A stretch of 44,398 nucleotides of DNA from assembly GCA_011523735.1 (NCBI GenBank), contig WTGB01000024.1, positions 1 to 44,398 of the forward strand, in the 5' to 3' direction. The position numbers were made by a program, and so were the translations under genes. Under the pieces are notes generated by a model. It was given only the letters and a program-made list of their open reading frames with translations, was not told where the DNA came from and did no database searches. Positions 25,074-32,628 of the stretch are shown in pieces. The stretch comes from Chloroflexota bacterium (GTDB taxonomy: Bacteria > Chloroflexota > Anaerolineae > Aggregatilineales > Phototrophicaceae). Positions within the stretch are counted from its first letter, which is position 1, and each line of letters begins with the position of its first letter.

Positions 25074-25448
25074 ATGTCTATTAAACAAGGCCGGATGAGC
25101 GACCGCATACACCAGATTCTGAGCGCCTTGCTTTTGCGCGAGGTCTCCGATCCACGCCTGCGCGAAGTGTCAATTACAGAAGTAAAGCTTGATCCCGAAT
25201 TGATGTATGCCACCGTCTATGTAATTGCGCTGGGCGATGTAAAGCGTGAGGCCGAAGTCATGGCTGGCTTTCAGCGCGCCAACAGCTTCTTGCGCCGTGA
25301 ACTTGGCAAACGCATTCGCCTGCGTCACACGCCGGAATTACACTTTCATTGGGATCACACGCTTGAGCATGCCGACCGCATAAATAAGATTATCTCCAAC
25401 CTGGATATCCCCGCTGAAGTGGTCGATGGTCAGGCCGATGAAAACTGA
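25074..25448 (+). CDS. rbfA: 30S ribosome-binding factor A
   Basis: RbfA is a small KH-fold protein (124 aa) that helps mature the 5' end of 16S rRNA in late 30S assembly. Recognisable parts are the N-terminal RMSDRIHQILSALLLREV, the central VSITEVKLDPELMYATVYV, and the C-terminal LRHTPELHFHWDHTLEHA with INKII. Length is normal. It starts 9 bases after infB, and its 3' end overlaps the first codons of the next gene, so the operon is tightly coupled. Confidence 0.95.
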   Translation: MSIKQGRMSDRIHQILSALLLREVSDPRLREVSITEVKLDPELMYATVYVIALGDVKREAEVMAGFQRANSFLRRELGKRIRLRHTPELHFHWDHTLEHADRINKIISNLDIPAEVVDGQADEN

Positions 25449-26430
25449 GCGCACATCCGAACCACAATGGCAAGCGGCGGCCGAAGCCGTACATGGCGCG
25501 CGATCTGTACTCGTAGTGGGGCATATCGCGCCGGATGGCGATGCCGTCGGCTCTCTCCTGGGCATAGCCGGGTCCTTGCGCGCCTTTGGCAAAGATGTCA
25601 CCGCCGCCATTGACGATGGCGTTCCACCCGAGCTCCGATTCATTCCCGGTAGCGACTCGGTCCTATCAACTGTGACAAAGGGCAAATTTGATCTTTTGAT
25701 CACAGTCGATTCCAGCGACCTGCAACGTATTGGCGAAACCGGCGCTTTTGGCTTGGCGCACAGTAAACTAACCATAAACCTCGACCATCACCCAACCAAT
25801 ACGCGCTTTGGAGATATACACCTGGTCGTACCGCAGGCAGTGGCCGCCGTCGAAATTGTCTATGATTTTCTCGATTATCTAGGCATCGAATTGACAGCCG
25901 AAGTTGCCTACGCTCTGCTCACCGGGCTCGTCACAGATTCTCAGGGTTTCCGTGTAAGCGCCACGAATAGCAGGACGCTGGAGATCGCTCAAGACTTGAT
26001 GGACCGAGGCGCTCCACTCGCCCAGATCATGGCAAACACGTTAAACAGCCGCTCCTTCGCGGAAGTCGAGCTATGGAAGCAAGTATTGCCTACTGTTCGT
26101 CTGGAACGCGGTCTGATCTTCGCGACCATACGGCAAAGTGATATACGCGGCGTCGGGCTGAAGAAAACGGGGGATGGCGGATTGGTTAGCTATCTGGTCA
26201 ATGTCGATCAAGCTAAGGTTTCCGTCGTCTTCAAAGAATTGCCAAAATGCCGAGTCGAAGTCGCCTTTCGCGCCAAGCCCGGCTACGATGTCGCCAGCCT
26301 TGCGCTGCAGTTGGGTGGCGGCGGGCATACGCTGGCATCTGGCTGCACCATGAACGGCGCTCTTGAGCAAGTGCAAAAGATAGTCTTGCCGCTGGCGCAT
26401 CGGGTCATCGCTGAAGGGACTTGCATTTGA
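25426..26430 (+). CDS. nrnA: DHH/DHHA1 phosphoesterase, NrnA-like nanoRNase/pAp phosphatase
   Basis: Proteins of this family degrade very short RNA and, in some bacteria, dephosphorylate 3'-phosphoadenosine 5'-phosphate, using manganese. The DHH domain shows HIAPDGDAVGS near the N terminus, a VDSSD motif and the signature LDHHPTN; the C-terminal DHHA1 domain has the substrate-binding GGGGHTLASG. Length (334 aa) is typical for NrnA. The start is either ATG 25426 or ATG 25438; both overlap rbfA. The location between rbfA and truB is common in Gram-positive-type bacteria and Chloroflexota. If it also acts on pAp, it would clear the by-product of the sulfotransferase encoded at 38075-38866; that link is an inference. 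Confidence 0.88.
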   Translation: MVRPMKTERTSEPQWQAAAEAVHGARSVLVVGHIAPDGDAVGSLLGIAGSLRAFGKDVTAAIDDGVPPELRFIPGSDSVLSTVTKGKFDLLITVDSSDLQRIGETGAFGLAHSKLTINLDHHPTNTRFGDIHLVVPQAVAAVEIVYDFLDYLGIELTAEVAYALLTGLVTDSQGFRVSATNSRTLEIAQDLMDRGAPLAQIMANTLNSRSFAEVELWKQVLPTVRLERGLIFATIRQSDIRGVGLKKTGDGGLVSYLVNVDQAKVSVVFKELPKCRVEVAFRAKPGYDVASLALQLGGGGHTLASGCTMNGALEQVQKIVLPLAHRVIAEGTCI

Positions 26431-27320
26431 GCGAGCTTGTCCCGGCCGGTTTTCTCAACATCAATAAACCACTGCAACTGACCAGCCACGACGTCGTAGC
26501 CGCCGTTCGCCGTCGTTATCGCGCGGATACGGGCGCGAAGAAAGTTGGGCATGCCGGCACCTTGGATCCGCTGGCTGACGGCGTACTCATTATCTGCCTC
26601 GGCGCCGCGACCCGGCTCAGCGAATACATAATGCGCGGCCGCAAAATATATCGGGCGCGGCTCACATTTGGCGAGACGACCTCTACCTATGACGCGGCCG
26701 GGGAGATGCTTTCTCGGAGCGATACAAGCCATATTTCCCGCTCGGATATCGATGCGGCGCTGCCGCGATTCCTGGGCGAGATCTCGCAGATTCCGCCAAT
26801 GTACAGCGCCATAAAACAAGAAGGAAAGAAGCTATACGAACTCGCGCGTCAAGGCAAAACGGTCGCTCGCCCAGCGCGAAACGTGACAATACACGGCATT
26901 GAAATTGTCGCCTGGCGGAATCCAGTCCTCGAGCTCACGATTCACTGCGGGGCCGGCACATATATCCGGTCCCTGGCGCAAGATCTCGGCGCGGCGCTCG
27001 CTGTCGGCGCTTATCTCTCCGGCTTGACGCGCCTGGCAAGCGGCGAGTTTACGATTAGTGACAGCATCGAGTTGGATACAGTACTCGAGTCCGACGACTG
27101 GACGCAGCACATCATTTCGCCCTTCGACGCGCTCAGCAACTACGATCGCGTCATACTCACTGACGATGAGATTCAATGCCTTCGACAAGGTAGATTCATT
27201 CCCCAAAAGCAAAGCTTGCTCGCCCAGCCTGTTTTCGCCTTTGATACGAACAAGCGGCTTATTGCCGTACTGGAGCCGCGGGAAAAACATTGGAAGCCGC
27301 ATAAGGTTTTCCCAAGTTAA
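26421..27320 (+). CDS. truB: tRNA pseudouridine(55) synthase
   Basis: TruB converts U55 in the T-loop of tRNAs to pseudouridine. The N-terminal GFLNINKP and the catalytic block GHAGTLDPLADGVL are clear, with the nucleophilic Asp at residue 49 when counted from TTG 26421. Also present are KIYRARLTFGETTSTYDAAG and CGAGTYIRSLAQDLG, both typical of the family. A C-terminal domain of about 70 residues completes the protein. There is no ATG at the right place: TTG 26421 or TTG 26427 must be used, and both overlap the end of nrnA, which implies coupled translation. Confidence 0.95.
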   Translation: MHLSELVPAGFLNINKPLQLTSHDVVAAVRRRYRADTGAKKVGHAGTLDPLADGVLIICLGAATRLSEYIMRGRKIYRARLTFGETTSTYDAAGEMLSRSDTSHISRSDIDAALPRFLGEISQIPPMYSAIKQEGKKLYELARQGKTVARPARNVTIHGIEIVAWRNPVLELTIHCGAGTYIRSLAQDLGAALAVGAYLSGLTRLASGEFTISDSIELDTVLESDDWTQHIISPFDALSNYDRVILTDDEIQCLRQGRFIPQKQSLLAQPVFAFDTNKRLIAVLEPREKHWKPHKVFPS

Positions 27321-27323
27321 TCT

Positions 27324-27332
27324 TGATACAAT
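27324..27332 (+). promoter_or_regulatory. Possible extended -10 promoter before ribF
   Basis: TGATACAAT is an extended -10 element that would start transcription near 27339, about 30 bases before the ribF ATG. No good -35 box accompanies it. The same TGATACAAT word precedes the histidine kinase gene at 42722-42730. Confidence 0.35.
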
Positions 27333-27369
27333 CCCCTCGTTGCGATACTTGGAGCGACAGAGTTCTGCT

Positions 27370-28308
27370 ATGTTTCACCGGCGCAGCCTCAAGGAAGCCA
27401 AACTCGATACTGACTCGCTTGTGACCATCGGCGTCTTTGACGGTGTTCATCGCGGCCACCAAAGCCTGATAAGGCGGCTTGTCCAAGAAGCGTGTCTTTC
27501 GGGCTGCAAGTCAGTGGTTGTCACCTTCTTTCCCCACCCTGACAAAGTTCTCAAGGACGCCAGCGAACGATATTATCTCACCACCCCGGAAAAGCGGGCG
27601 GAGCTGATACTGCAACTCGGTGTCGATATGGTCGTCACGCTGCCTTTCAACGCGGAATTCCGACGCTTGCCAGCAGCGGACTTTGTCGGACAGCTCGTCG
27701 CCTACTTGCGCATCAAAGGGCTGTGGGTGGGCGCGGACTTCGCCCTGGGCTTCCGCCGAGAAGGCGATGTGCGCTTCCTCAAAGCCCAAGGCCAGCGGCA
27801 TGGCTTCGAGGTCATTGCGGTCGAGTTGATCACCACGCATGACAACCGCAATTTGATCCGTAGCTCCAAAGTTCGGCGCCTCGTCCGGCGTGGGGATATG
27901 ATAGGAGCAAAAACGATGCTGGCGCGCGCCTACTCGCTGGCCGGAAAAGTCGTGGAGGGTGAGCAGCGCGGACGCACAATCGGCATTCCCACCGCTAACT
28001 TAGCGGTATGGTCCGAACAGATCGTGCCCGCCAATGGCGTATATGCGACTTGGGCAGTTCTGGGCGACGAAACCTTTATGGCCGCGACCAACATCGGCTA
28101 TCGACCCACCTTCTCTGGCGATGCCGTCACGGTCGAAGCGCATCTGCTGGATTTCAATCGTGATATTTATGGAGAAGTTCTGGAGTTGCGCTTCGAAAAA
28201 CGTCTGCGGGCGGAACGGAAGTTCGATAGCCTCGACGAATTGATCGCCCAGATCAAGGCGGATATCGCCGAGACTCGACGATTTCTAGGCGCCGATCCAC
28301 CAACCTAG
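27370..28308 (+). CDS. ribF: Bifunctional riboflavin kinase/FAD synthetase
   Basis: This 312-aa enzyme phosphorylates riboflavin to FMN and then adenylylates FMN to FAD. The N-terminal nucleotidyltransferase domain has GVFDGVHRGHQ (residues 21-31) and FFPHPDKVL; it extends to about residue 185 and includes the IRSSKVR block. The C-terminal flavokinase domain has GEQRGRTIGIPTANL, GVYAT and NIGYRPTF. The frame is open further upstream through the end of truB, but the family N terminus and ATG 27370 agree. It ends in a 4-base overlap with the era gene on the other strand. Confidence 0.95.
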   Translation: MFHRRSLKEAKLDTDSLVTIGVFDGVHRGHQSLIRRLVQEACLSGCKSVVVTFFPHPDKVLKDASERYYLTTPEKRAELILQLGVDMVVTLPFNAEFRRLPAADFVGQLVAYLRIKGLWVGADFALGFRREGDVRFLKAQGQRHGFEVIAVELITTHDNRNLIRSSKVRRLVRRGDMIGAKTMLARAYSLAGKVVEGEQRGRTIGIPTANLAVWSEQIVPANGVYATWAVLGDETFMAATNIGYRPTFSGDAVTVEAHLLDFNRDIYGEVLELRFEKRLRAERKFDSLDELIAQIKADIAETRRFLGADPPT

Positions 28309-29243
28309 CCGCCTTTGCGTCGCGGCAACACATATCCAACACGCCGCATGAAATCTTCATTGCTGCGCCAATTCTTCAGTACCTTGACGCGCGTCTCCAA
28401 ATGCGCCCTTGCGCCCAACAGCCGCTGCAGCTCTTCCCGCGCGTCGATGCCGATCTTCTTAATCAGACGCCCGCGCTTGCCAATAACGATGCCCTTTTGC
28501 GATTCCCGCTCGACATAAATCGTCGCTTCAATAACGGTGATGTCGGGCTTTTCACGAAACCGATTTATTTCAACAGCAACTGAGTGCGGGATTTCCTCGC
28601 TGGTCAAGTGAATAATCTTTTCGCGGATTATCTCCGCGGCGATGAAACGCAGATTCGCATCGCTCATCTGGTCTGCGGGGTAATACCGCGGACCAAAAGG
28701 CAGCAGCGGAATCAGTCGCTGGACAAGCTCATGTATTCCGTGACCCCCTGTCGCGCTCGTTTCCTGTACATAAAGAGAATCAAAGAGAGCGAGATGGGCG
28801 CTGCGGTCATGGTCCGAATCGATTAAGTCAGACTTGTTTAAGACGAGAACGATTGGCGAGCCCGGCGCCAACTTCGAAAGCAATTCCGCGATATGACGGT
28901 CTTCATCGTTCGGAGCCTGTGACACATCGACGATCCACACAACCGCATCGACATCCTTCAGCGCAGCGCGCACAGCGGCGGCCATGTAGTTGCCCAGTCG
29001 CGTTTGCGGCGTATGCATCCCAGGCGTATCCGTGAAAAGAATCTGTGCCTCGGCTGTGGTTAAGATGCCTGTCTGCCTCTGCCGGGTCGTCTGCGGCTTG
29101 GCTGCTGTAATGGCGATCTTCTGCCCGAGAATGCTGTTTATCAGCGTCGATTTCCCCACATTGGGACGGCCGACAACCGCCACAATACCCGAGCGGTGAT
29201 CCTCTCCCCAATCATCGCTGAAGATCGAATCGAGCTCATTCAT
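28305..29243 (-). CDS. era: GTPase Era
   Basis: Era is an essential GTPase that binds the 3' end of 16S rRNA and acts in 30S assembly. The G domain shows GRPNVGKST (residues 25-33), the TTRQ switch, DTPG and NKSD. The C-terminal KH domain has GKRGRLIKKIG and ends normally with VLKNWRSNEDFMRRVGY. Length (312 aa) is normal. Its ATG lies inside the end of the upstream gene (ATGAATGA overlap), so it is probably translated by coupling. It is the third gene of a minus-strand operon that begins at 30029. Confidence 0.96.
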   Translation of the reverse strand: MNELDSIFSDDWGEDHRSGIVAVVGRPNVGKSTLINSILGQKIAITAAKPQTTRQRQTGILTTAEAQILFTDTPGMHTPQTRLGNYMAAAVRAALKDVDAVVWIVDVSQAPNDEDRHIAELLSKLAPGSPIVLVLNKSDLIDSDHDRSAHLALFDSLYVQETSATGGHGIHELVQRLIPLLPFGPRYYPADQMSDANLRFIAAEIIREKIIHLTSEEIPHSVAVEINRFREKPDITVIEATIYVERESQKGIVIGKRGRLIKKIGIDAREELQRLLGARAHLETRVKVLKNWRSNEDFMRRVGYVLPRRKGG

Positions 29244-29739
29244 TTGCGCGCCAATGATCCAAGCTGGCGAAAATTGGCAATTGCTCAGTCAGACGCTTGG
29301 GAAACTTGGCGCGGTCAGCCGCTATCAGCGCCGACAACTTTGCCAGTGGCTGACTCTCCGATACTTCTCCATAGACGAAGACATCGTAAGGATAATCAAA
29401 GTCCAACTGCTTCACTGGAACCATGTCCTCCTGACCGTCATTGCGCCTGCCGCAGACATCCGCCCGCGGATAAAGATGTCCCCTGTCCATCAGAAACTGC
29501 CAGGCCGCCTCTCCATACAGCAACTCGCCGTAATCGGCGACAACGAGGTCCGGGACGATCGAGAACAGCGGCTTCCCAAGATAAGTGATGCCATAGCGAA
29601 CGATAAGATCGCCTTGCGCAATCTCTTCGCCAGCCGGCAGCTTGCGGCTCGAAAGTAGCGCCATGCCGCTTAGTCCTGTGACAACACCTGTCACGCGCTC
29701 CGCGATCGGCTGACGATAGGGCCTAAATTGTTCGGGCAT
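29236..29739 (-). CDS. Uncharacterised soluble protein upstream of era
   Basis: I do not recognise a family for this 167-aa protein. It has no signal peptide or TM helix. The N-terminal half is strand-rich (ERVTGVVTGLSGMALLSS and GDLIVRYGITYLGKPLFSIVPDLVVADY), followed by a charged middle and a C-terminal helix region ending DHWRANE. It follows the small membrane protein by 8 bases and overlaps the era start by 8 bases, so it belongs to the same transcript. Codon use resembles its neighbours. Translational coupling to era hints at ribosome assembly or envelope-linked growth control, but nothing in the sequence proves this. Confidence 0.75.
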   Translation of the reverse strand: MPEQFRPYRQPIAERVTGVVTGLSGMALLSSRKLPAGEEIAQGDLIVRYGITYLGKPLFSIVPDLVVADYGELLYGEAAWQFLMDRGHLYPRADVCGRRNDGQEDMVPVKQLDFDYPYDVFVYGEVSESQPLAKLSALIAADRAKFPKRLTEQLPIFASLDHWRANE

Positions 29740-29747
29740 GGAAAAAA

Positions 29748-30029
29748 TTAGTGATGCTCAGGTTCCGCCGGGACATTGATATCATCAAAGCGCTCAAAGG
29801 GGCGTACCCACCCCAGCCAAAAGCCGATGGCGAGAATCAGCAAAAGCAGACCAATCACGATGGATAAGCCCAGCGAATGTGTTGCTTCGGCGTCCAGGGC
29901 GGCGCCATAGATAACACCGATGCTCGCGCCCAGGATCATTAATGTCATGCCGATACCGCCGACCATCGCCAAACCATATAGTGTCAGTCTGCTCGGCTGG
30001 GTCGACCCGCCAACTTGTTCGTCTGTCAC
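29748..30029 (-). CDS. Small two-helix membrane protein
   Basis: This 93-aa protein has a short hydrophilic start, two TM helices (about residues 18-42 and 53-73), and a charged C terminus ending in EPEHH. The family is unknown. It starts with GTG at 30027-30029, with AGAAGG about ten bases upstream on the minus strand, and is read from the promoter at 30068-30096. It heads the operon that includes era. Its first 76 codons are repeated in the duplicated copy at 30158-30418; this copy keeps the native C terminus. Confidence 0.7.
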   Translation of the reverse strand: MTDEQVGGSTQPSRLTLYGLAMVGGIGMTLMILGASIGVIYGAALDAEATHSLGLSIVIGLLLLILAIGFWLGWVRPFERFDDINVPAEPEHH

Positions 30030-30199
30030 TCGATAACTGCCTTCTCTATGCTACACTTCTATTCTTGATTCTGCCTTTCACCCGCCAATCCGTCAAGCCT
30101 GAGAGGATGCGATGAGCGCAAGCAAAGTCTTGTTCATTCGACATGGACAAACCGACTTCAACACCGAAGGCCGTCTGCAAGGCGCCATGCCCGTACCCA
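29803..30199. repeat. Tandem duplication, copy 1 (397 bp, offset 389 bp)
   Basis: This segment recurs at 30192-30588 with no difference that I could find by eye. The copies share the 8-base word CGTACCCA at the junction, and the same word marks all three boundaries (29803-29810, 30192-30199, 30581-30588). It covers 227 bases of the small membrane gene, the divergent promoter region, and the first 29 codons of the histidine-phosphatase gene. Short homology at the junctions fits slippage or unequal joining, or an assembly error. Confidence 0.97.
30068..30096 (-). promoter_or_regulatory. Promoter of the membrane protein-era operon
   Basis: On the minus strand TTGACG (30091-30096), a 17-base spacer and CAGAAT (30068-30073) form a plausible sigma-70 promoter for the gene that starts at 30029. 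On the other strand, an extended -10-like TGCTACACT (30049-30057) may serve the histidine-phosphatase direction. Confidence 0.5.
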
Positions 30200-30303
30200 C
30201 CCCAGCCAAAAGCCGATGGCGAGAATCAGCAAAAGCAGACCAATCACGATGGATAAGCCCAGCGAATGTGTTGCTTCGGCGTCCAGGGCGGCGCCATAGA
30301 TAA
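30112..30303 (+). pseudogene. Truncated 5' copy of the histidine-phosphatase gene
   Basis: The first 29 codons equal the start of the intact gene at 30501, including the RHG motif, and then the frame enters antisense sequence of the duplicated membrane gene and stops after 63 codons. It keeps its ribosome-binding site (GAGAGG), so a short non-functional peptide could still be made. It is a by-product of the tandem duplication. Confidence 0.9.
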
Positions 30304-30418
30304 CACCGATGCTCGCGCCCAGGATCATTAATGTCATGCCGATACCGCCGACCATCGCCAAACCATATAGTGTCAGTCTGCTCGGCTGGGTCGACCCGCC
30401 AACTTGTTCGTCTGTCAC
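30158..30418 (-). pseudogene. Second, C-terminally altered copy of the small membrane gene
   Basis: The first 76 codons equal those of the gene at 29748-30029, including both TM helices; the last 17 native residues are replaced by 10 unrelated ones (ending in LADGLRC). It has its own copies of the GTG start, ribosome-binding site and promoter, so it could be expressed and might be partly functional. It overlaps the truncated phosphatase copy on the other strand. Confidence 0.85.
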
Positions 30419-30588
30419 TCGATAACTGCCTTCTCTATGCTACACTTCTATTCTTGATTCTGCCTTTCACCCGCCAATCCGTCAAGCCTGAGAGGATGCG
30501 ATGAGCGCAAGCAAAGTCTTGTTCATTCGACATGGACAAACCGACTTCAACACCGAAGGCCGTCTGCAAGGCGCCATGCCCGTACCCA
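30192..30588. repeat. Tandem duplication, copy 2
   Basis: This is the second copy of the 397-bp segment at 29803-30199, overlapping it by the shared CGTACCCA. It ends within the intact histidine-phosphatase gene, at codon 30, so this copy supplies the promoter and 5' end of the functional gene. Confidence 0.97.
30457..30485 (-). promoter_or_regulatory. Duplicated copy of the minus-strand promoter
   Basis: This is the same TTGACG-17-CAGAAT arrangement as at 30068-30096, shifted by 389 bases. It would transcribe the altered membrane-protein copy and could read on into the original operon. Confidence 0.5.
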
Positions 30589-31103
30589 TTAACGACTGCG
30601 GGATTCAACAGTCACAAGCTCTGGCGCAACACTTGCGCAGGATGCCTATAGATGCCATCTATGCCAGCCCGCGCCAGCGCGCTAAAGAAACCGCGCAAAT
30701 TATCGCCGAGACCCTCCAACTGCCATTGATCCAGGACGAACGCCTCGCCGAGATCGCCTTCGGCATTTTCGAGGGATATACTTTCGCCGAAGTTAAACAG
30801 CGCTTCCCCGACAACTATGTCAAATGGCAATCTGGCTATCGACCTTATCGCGTGCCAAATGGCGAATCCCGGCTGGATGTGCAACAGCGGATGAGTTCCG
30901 CCTGGGACGACATCGTTAATGCGCCCGACCAGAAAACCGTGGCGATCGTCGGGCACAGTTCCGCGCTGATGATCTTGCTCGCTTCAATGTTCGCCATCCT
31001 CCCGGCCAAGCGCGTTCTGAACACCTCTGTCACGACCCTCGAGCGCTATCAGGAGATCTGGCGCATTACGTCTTTCGCCGAGACGCCTCACCTGGCCTGC
31101 TAG
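30501..31103 (+). CDS. Histidine phosphatase (phosphoglycerate mutase-like) family protein
   Basis: This 200-aa protein belongs to the branch-1 histidine phosphatase superfamily. FIRHGQTDFN holds the phospho-accepting His11; also present are the YASPRQRAKETA block, a Glu in the EIAFGIFEGYTFAEV segment, and the second catalytic His in AIVGHSS. Substrates in this family range from phosphoglycerate to cobalamin and nucleotide intermediates, so the exact reaction cannot be given. GAGAGG lies at a good distance before ATG 30501. It is the intact copy; a truncated 5' copy made by the tandem duplication lies at 30112. Malate dehydrogenase follows on the same strand. Confidence 0.9.
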   Translation: MSASKVLFIRHGQTDFNTEGRLQGAMPVPINDCGIQQSQALAQHLRRMPIDAIYASPRQRAKETAQIIAETLQLPLIQDERLAEIAFGIFEGYTFAEVKQRFPDNYVKWQSGYRPYRVPNGESRLDVQQRMSSAWDDIVNAPDQKTVAIVGHSSALMILLASMFAILPAKRVLNTSVTTLERYQEIWRITSFAETPHLAC

Positions 31104-31188
31104 TCGGTTTATCGCTGTAAATCGTCGGATTTTGCAGTACAATCGCCGCGTCGTTGCCATCAGGTCAAATTGGAGAGGAAACCAAAGA

Positions 31189-32175
31189 ATGACAGCACCC
31201 ATCCGTATTGCGGTGACCGGTGGCGCCGGCCAGATCGCCTACAGCCTGCTGTTTCGCATCGGCAACGGCGAAGTCTTCGGGCCCCAGCAGCCGGTTGTCC
31301 TGCAAATCCTGGAGATCCCGCCCGCCATGGAAGCGCTGCGCGGCGTCGTGATGGAATTGCAAGATAGCGCCCAACCCCTGCTCCAGGACATCATCATCTC
31401 GGACGACCCGAACATCGCCTTCAAAGACGCCAATTGGGCCATCCTCGTCGGCGGGATGCCGCGCGGACCCGGCATGGCGCGCAGCGATCTCATCGCGGCC
31501 AACGGACCCATCTTCGTCGCCCAGGGCAAAGCGCTAAGCGCCTGCGCCGCTGACGACATCCGTGTGCTGGTGGTCGCCAATCCCTGCAATTCCAACTGCC
31601 TGGTCGCCAAAGCCAACGCCCCCGATATCCCGCCCGATCGCTTTTTCGCTATGACCCGCCTGGACGAGAATCGCGCAAGATCGCAACTGGCGCAGAAAGC
31701 CGGCGTTCAAGTCAGCGATGTGAGCAAGATAGCCATCTGGGGCAATCACAGCTCCACGCAGTTCCCGAACTTCGAGCATGCGCTCATCAAAGGCGAACCA
31801 GCTGAGAGCATCATCGGCGATCGCGTCTGGCTGGAGAAGGCATTCATGAGCACTGTGCAAGACCGAGGCGCCGCCATCATCAGCGCGCGCGGCAAGAGCT
31901 CAGCCGCCAGCGCTGCCAACGCCGCCCTGGATTCCATTCGCAGCCTGATACATCCGACGCCGGCTGGCGAGTGGTTTAGCGCCGGCATCCCAAGCGATGG
32001 CAACCCCTACGGTATCGCCGATGGCTTGGTGTATTCTTTTCCGCTGCGAAGCGATAGCGATGGAAATGTTGAAATCATCGAGGGGCTCGAACTCAGTGAA
32101 TACGCGCTGGGCAAGATCCGCGCAACTGAAGCCGAACTGAAAGCGGAACGTGAAGCGATAAGCGACTTGCTTTAG
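31189..32175 (+). CDS. mdh: Malate dehydrogenase (NAD-dependent type)
   Basis: This cytoplasmic enzyme interconverts malate and oxaloacetate in the TCA cycle. The nucleotide-binding loop is TGGAGQIAYSLLFRI (from residue 10). The substrate loop has RGPGMARSDL, the following Asn is in VANPCNSN, Arg is in MTRLDENRA, and the proton-relay His is in IWGNHSSTQFP. The 328-aa length and these features match the cytosolic-type malate dehydrogenase rather than the lactate-dehydrogenase-like form. The start is ATG 31189 with GGAGAGGA just upstream; the open frame extends further back but without homology. Confidence 0.95.
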   Translation: MTAPIRIAVTGGAGQIAYSLLFRIGNGEVFGPQQPVVLQILEIPPAMEALRGVVMELQDSAQPLLQDIIISDDPNIAFKDANWAILVGGMPRGPGMARSDLIAANGPIFVAQGKALSACAADDIRVLVVANPCNSNCLVAKANAPDIPPDRFFAMTRLDENRARSQLAQKAGVQVSDVSKIAIWGNHSSTQFPNFEHALIKGEPAESIIGDRVWLEKAFMSTVQDRGAAIISARGKSSAASAANAALDSIRSLIHPTPAGEWFSAGIPSDGNPYGIADGLVYSFPLRSDSDGNVEIIEGLELSEYALGKIRATEAELKAEREAISDLL

Positions 32176-32204
32176 CCTGGCGCCGATCAGACAGCACACT
32201 GAAG

Positions 32205-32230
32205 ACAGAGGCGTCCCTTCGTCGCTCTGT
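32205..32230. terminator. Weak hairpin between convergent mdh and pspC-like genes
   Basis: ACAGAGGCG (32205-32213) can pair with CGCTCTGT (32223-32230), with one bulged G. There is no T-tract on either side, so it is at best a weak bidirectional terminator. Confidence 0.25.
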
Positions 32231-32262
32231 ATGTGCCGACCCCTGTGGCAATGTTTCGGCGA

Positions 32263-32508
32263 TCAGTCAACCAAGCTGTTCTTGGCTTTCTCCGCCGTCG
32301 CCTGCACGAATTCGGGCTCCTCAGGCACCACCGCCGCCATGATGATGTATAGCAGCACGCCCGGTCCGCCAGCCAGCGCTAATAACACCCAGAGTATTCT
32401 CACCAACGTCGGGTCAATCGCCAGGTATTCCGCAATGCCGCCGCAGACCCCGGCAATCCGCCGCTCTTTACGTGAACGATACAGTCGCTTCTTGATATTG
32501 ATGTTCAT
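32263..32508 (-). CDS. PspC-domain membrane protein
   Basis: This 81-aa protein consists almost entirely of a PspC domain: basic N terminus, RIAGVCGGIAEYLAIDPTLVR, then a TM segment (VLLALAGGPGVLLYIIMAAVVP) and a charged tail. PspC proteins in other bacteria take part in envelope-stress responses. GGAGAG lies upstream of the ATG at 32508. It is the last gene of the minus-strand group after the MATE transporter, 120 bases away; that gap shows nothing of note. Confidence 0.9.
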   Translation of the reverse strand: MNINIKKRLYRSRKERRIAGVCGGIAEYLAIDPTLVRILWVLLALAGGPGVLLYIIMAAVVPEEPEFVQATAEKAKNSLVD

Positions 32509-32628
32509 CGATTCAAACTCTCCAGTTCTGCCAGCGCTACGCCGACCGCCTGTCAGCGCTCAATATCATATACGCGAATGGATGACCTCCGTCGCATCGA
32601 CATCGCCCGGCGCAGTCCGCCTTCAAAA

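Noticed and set aside
27058..27369. 104-codon N-terminal extension of RibF
   Set aside because: It overlaps truB out of frame; the flavokinase/FAD synthetase family begins at ATG 27370.
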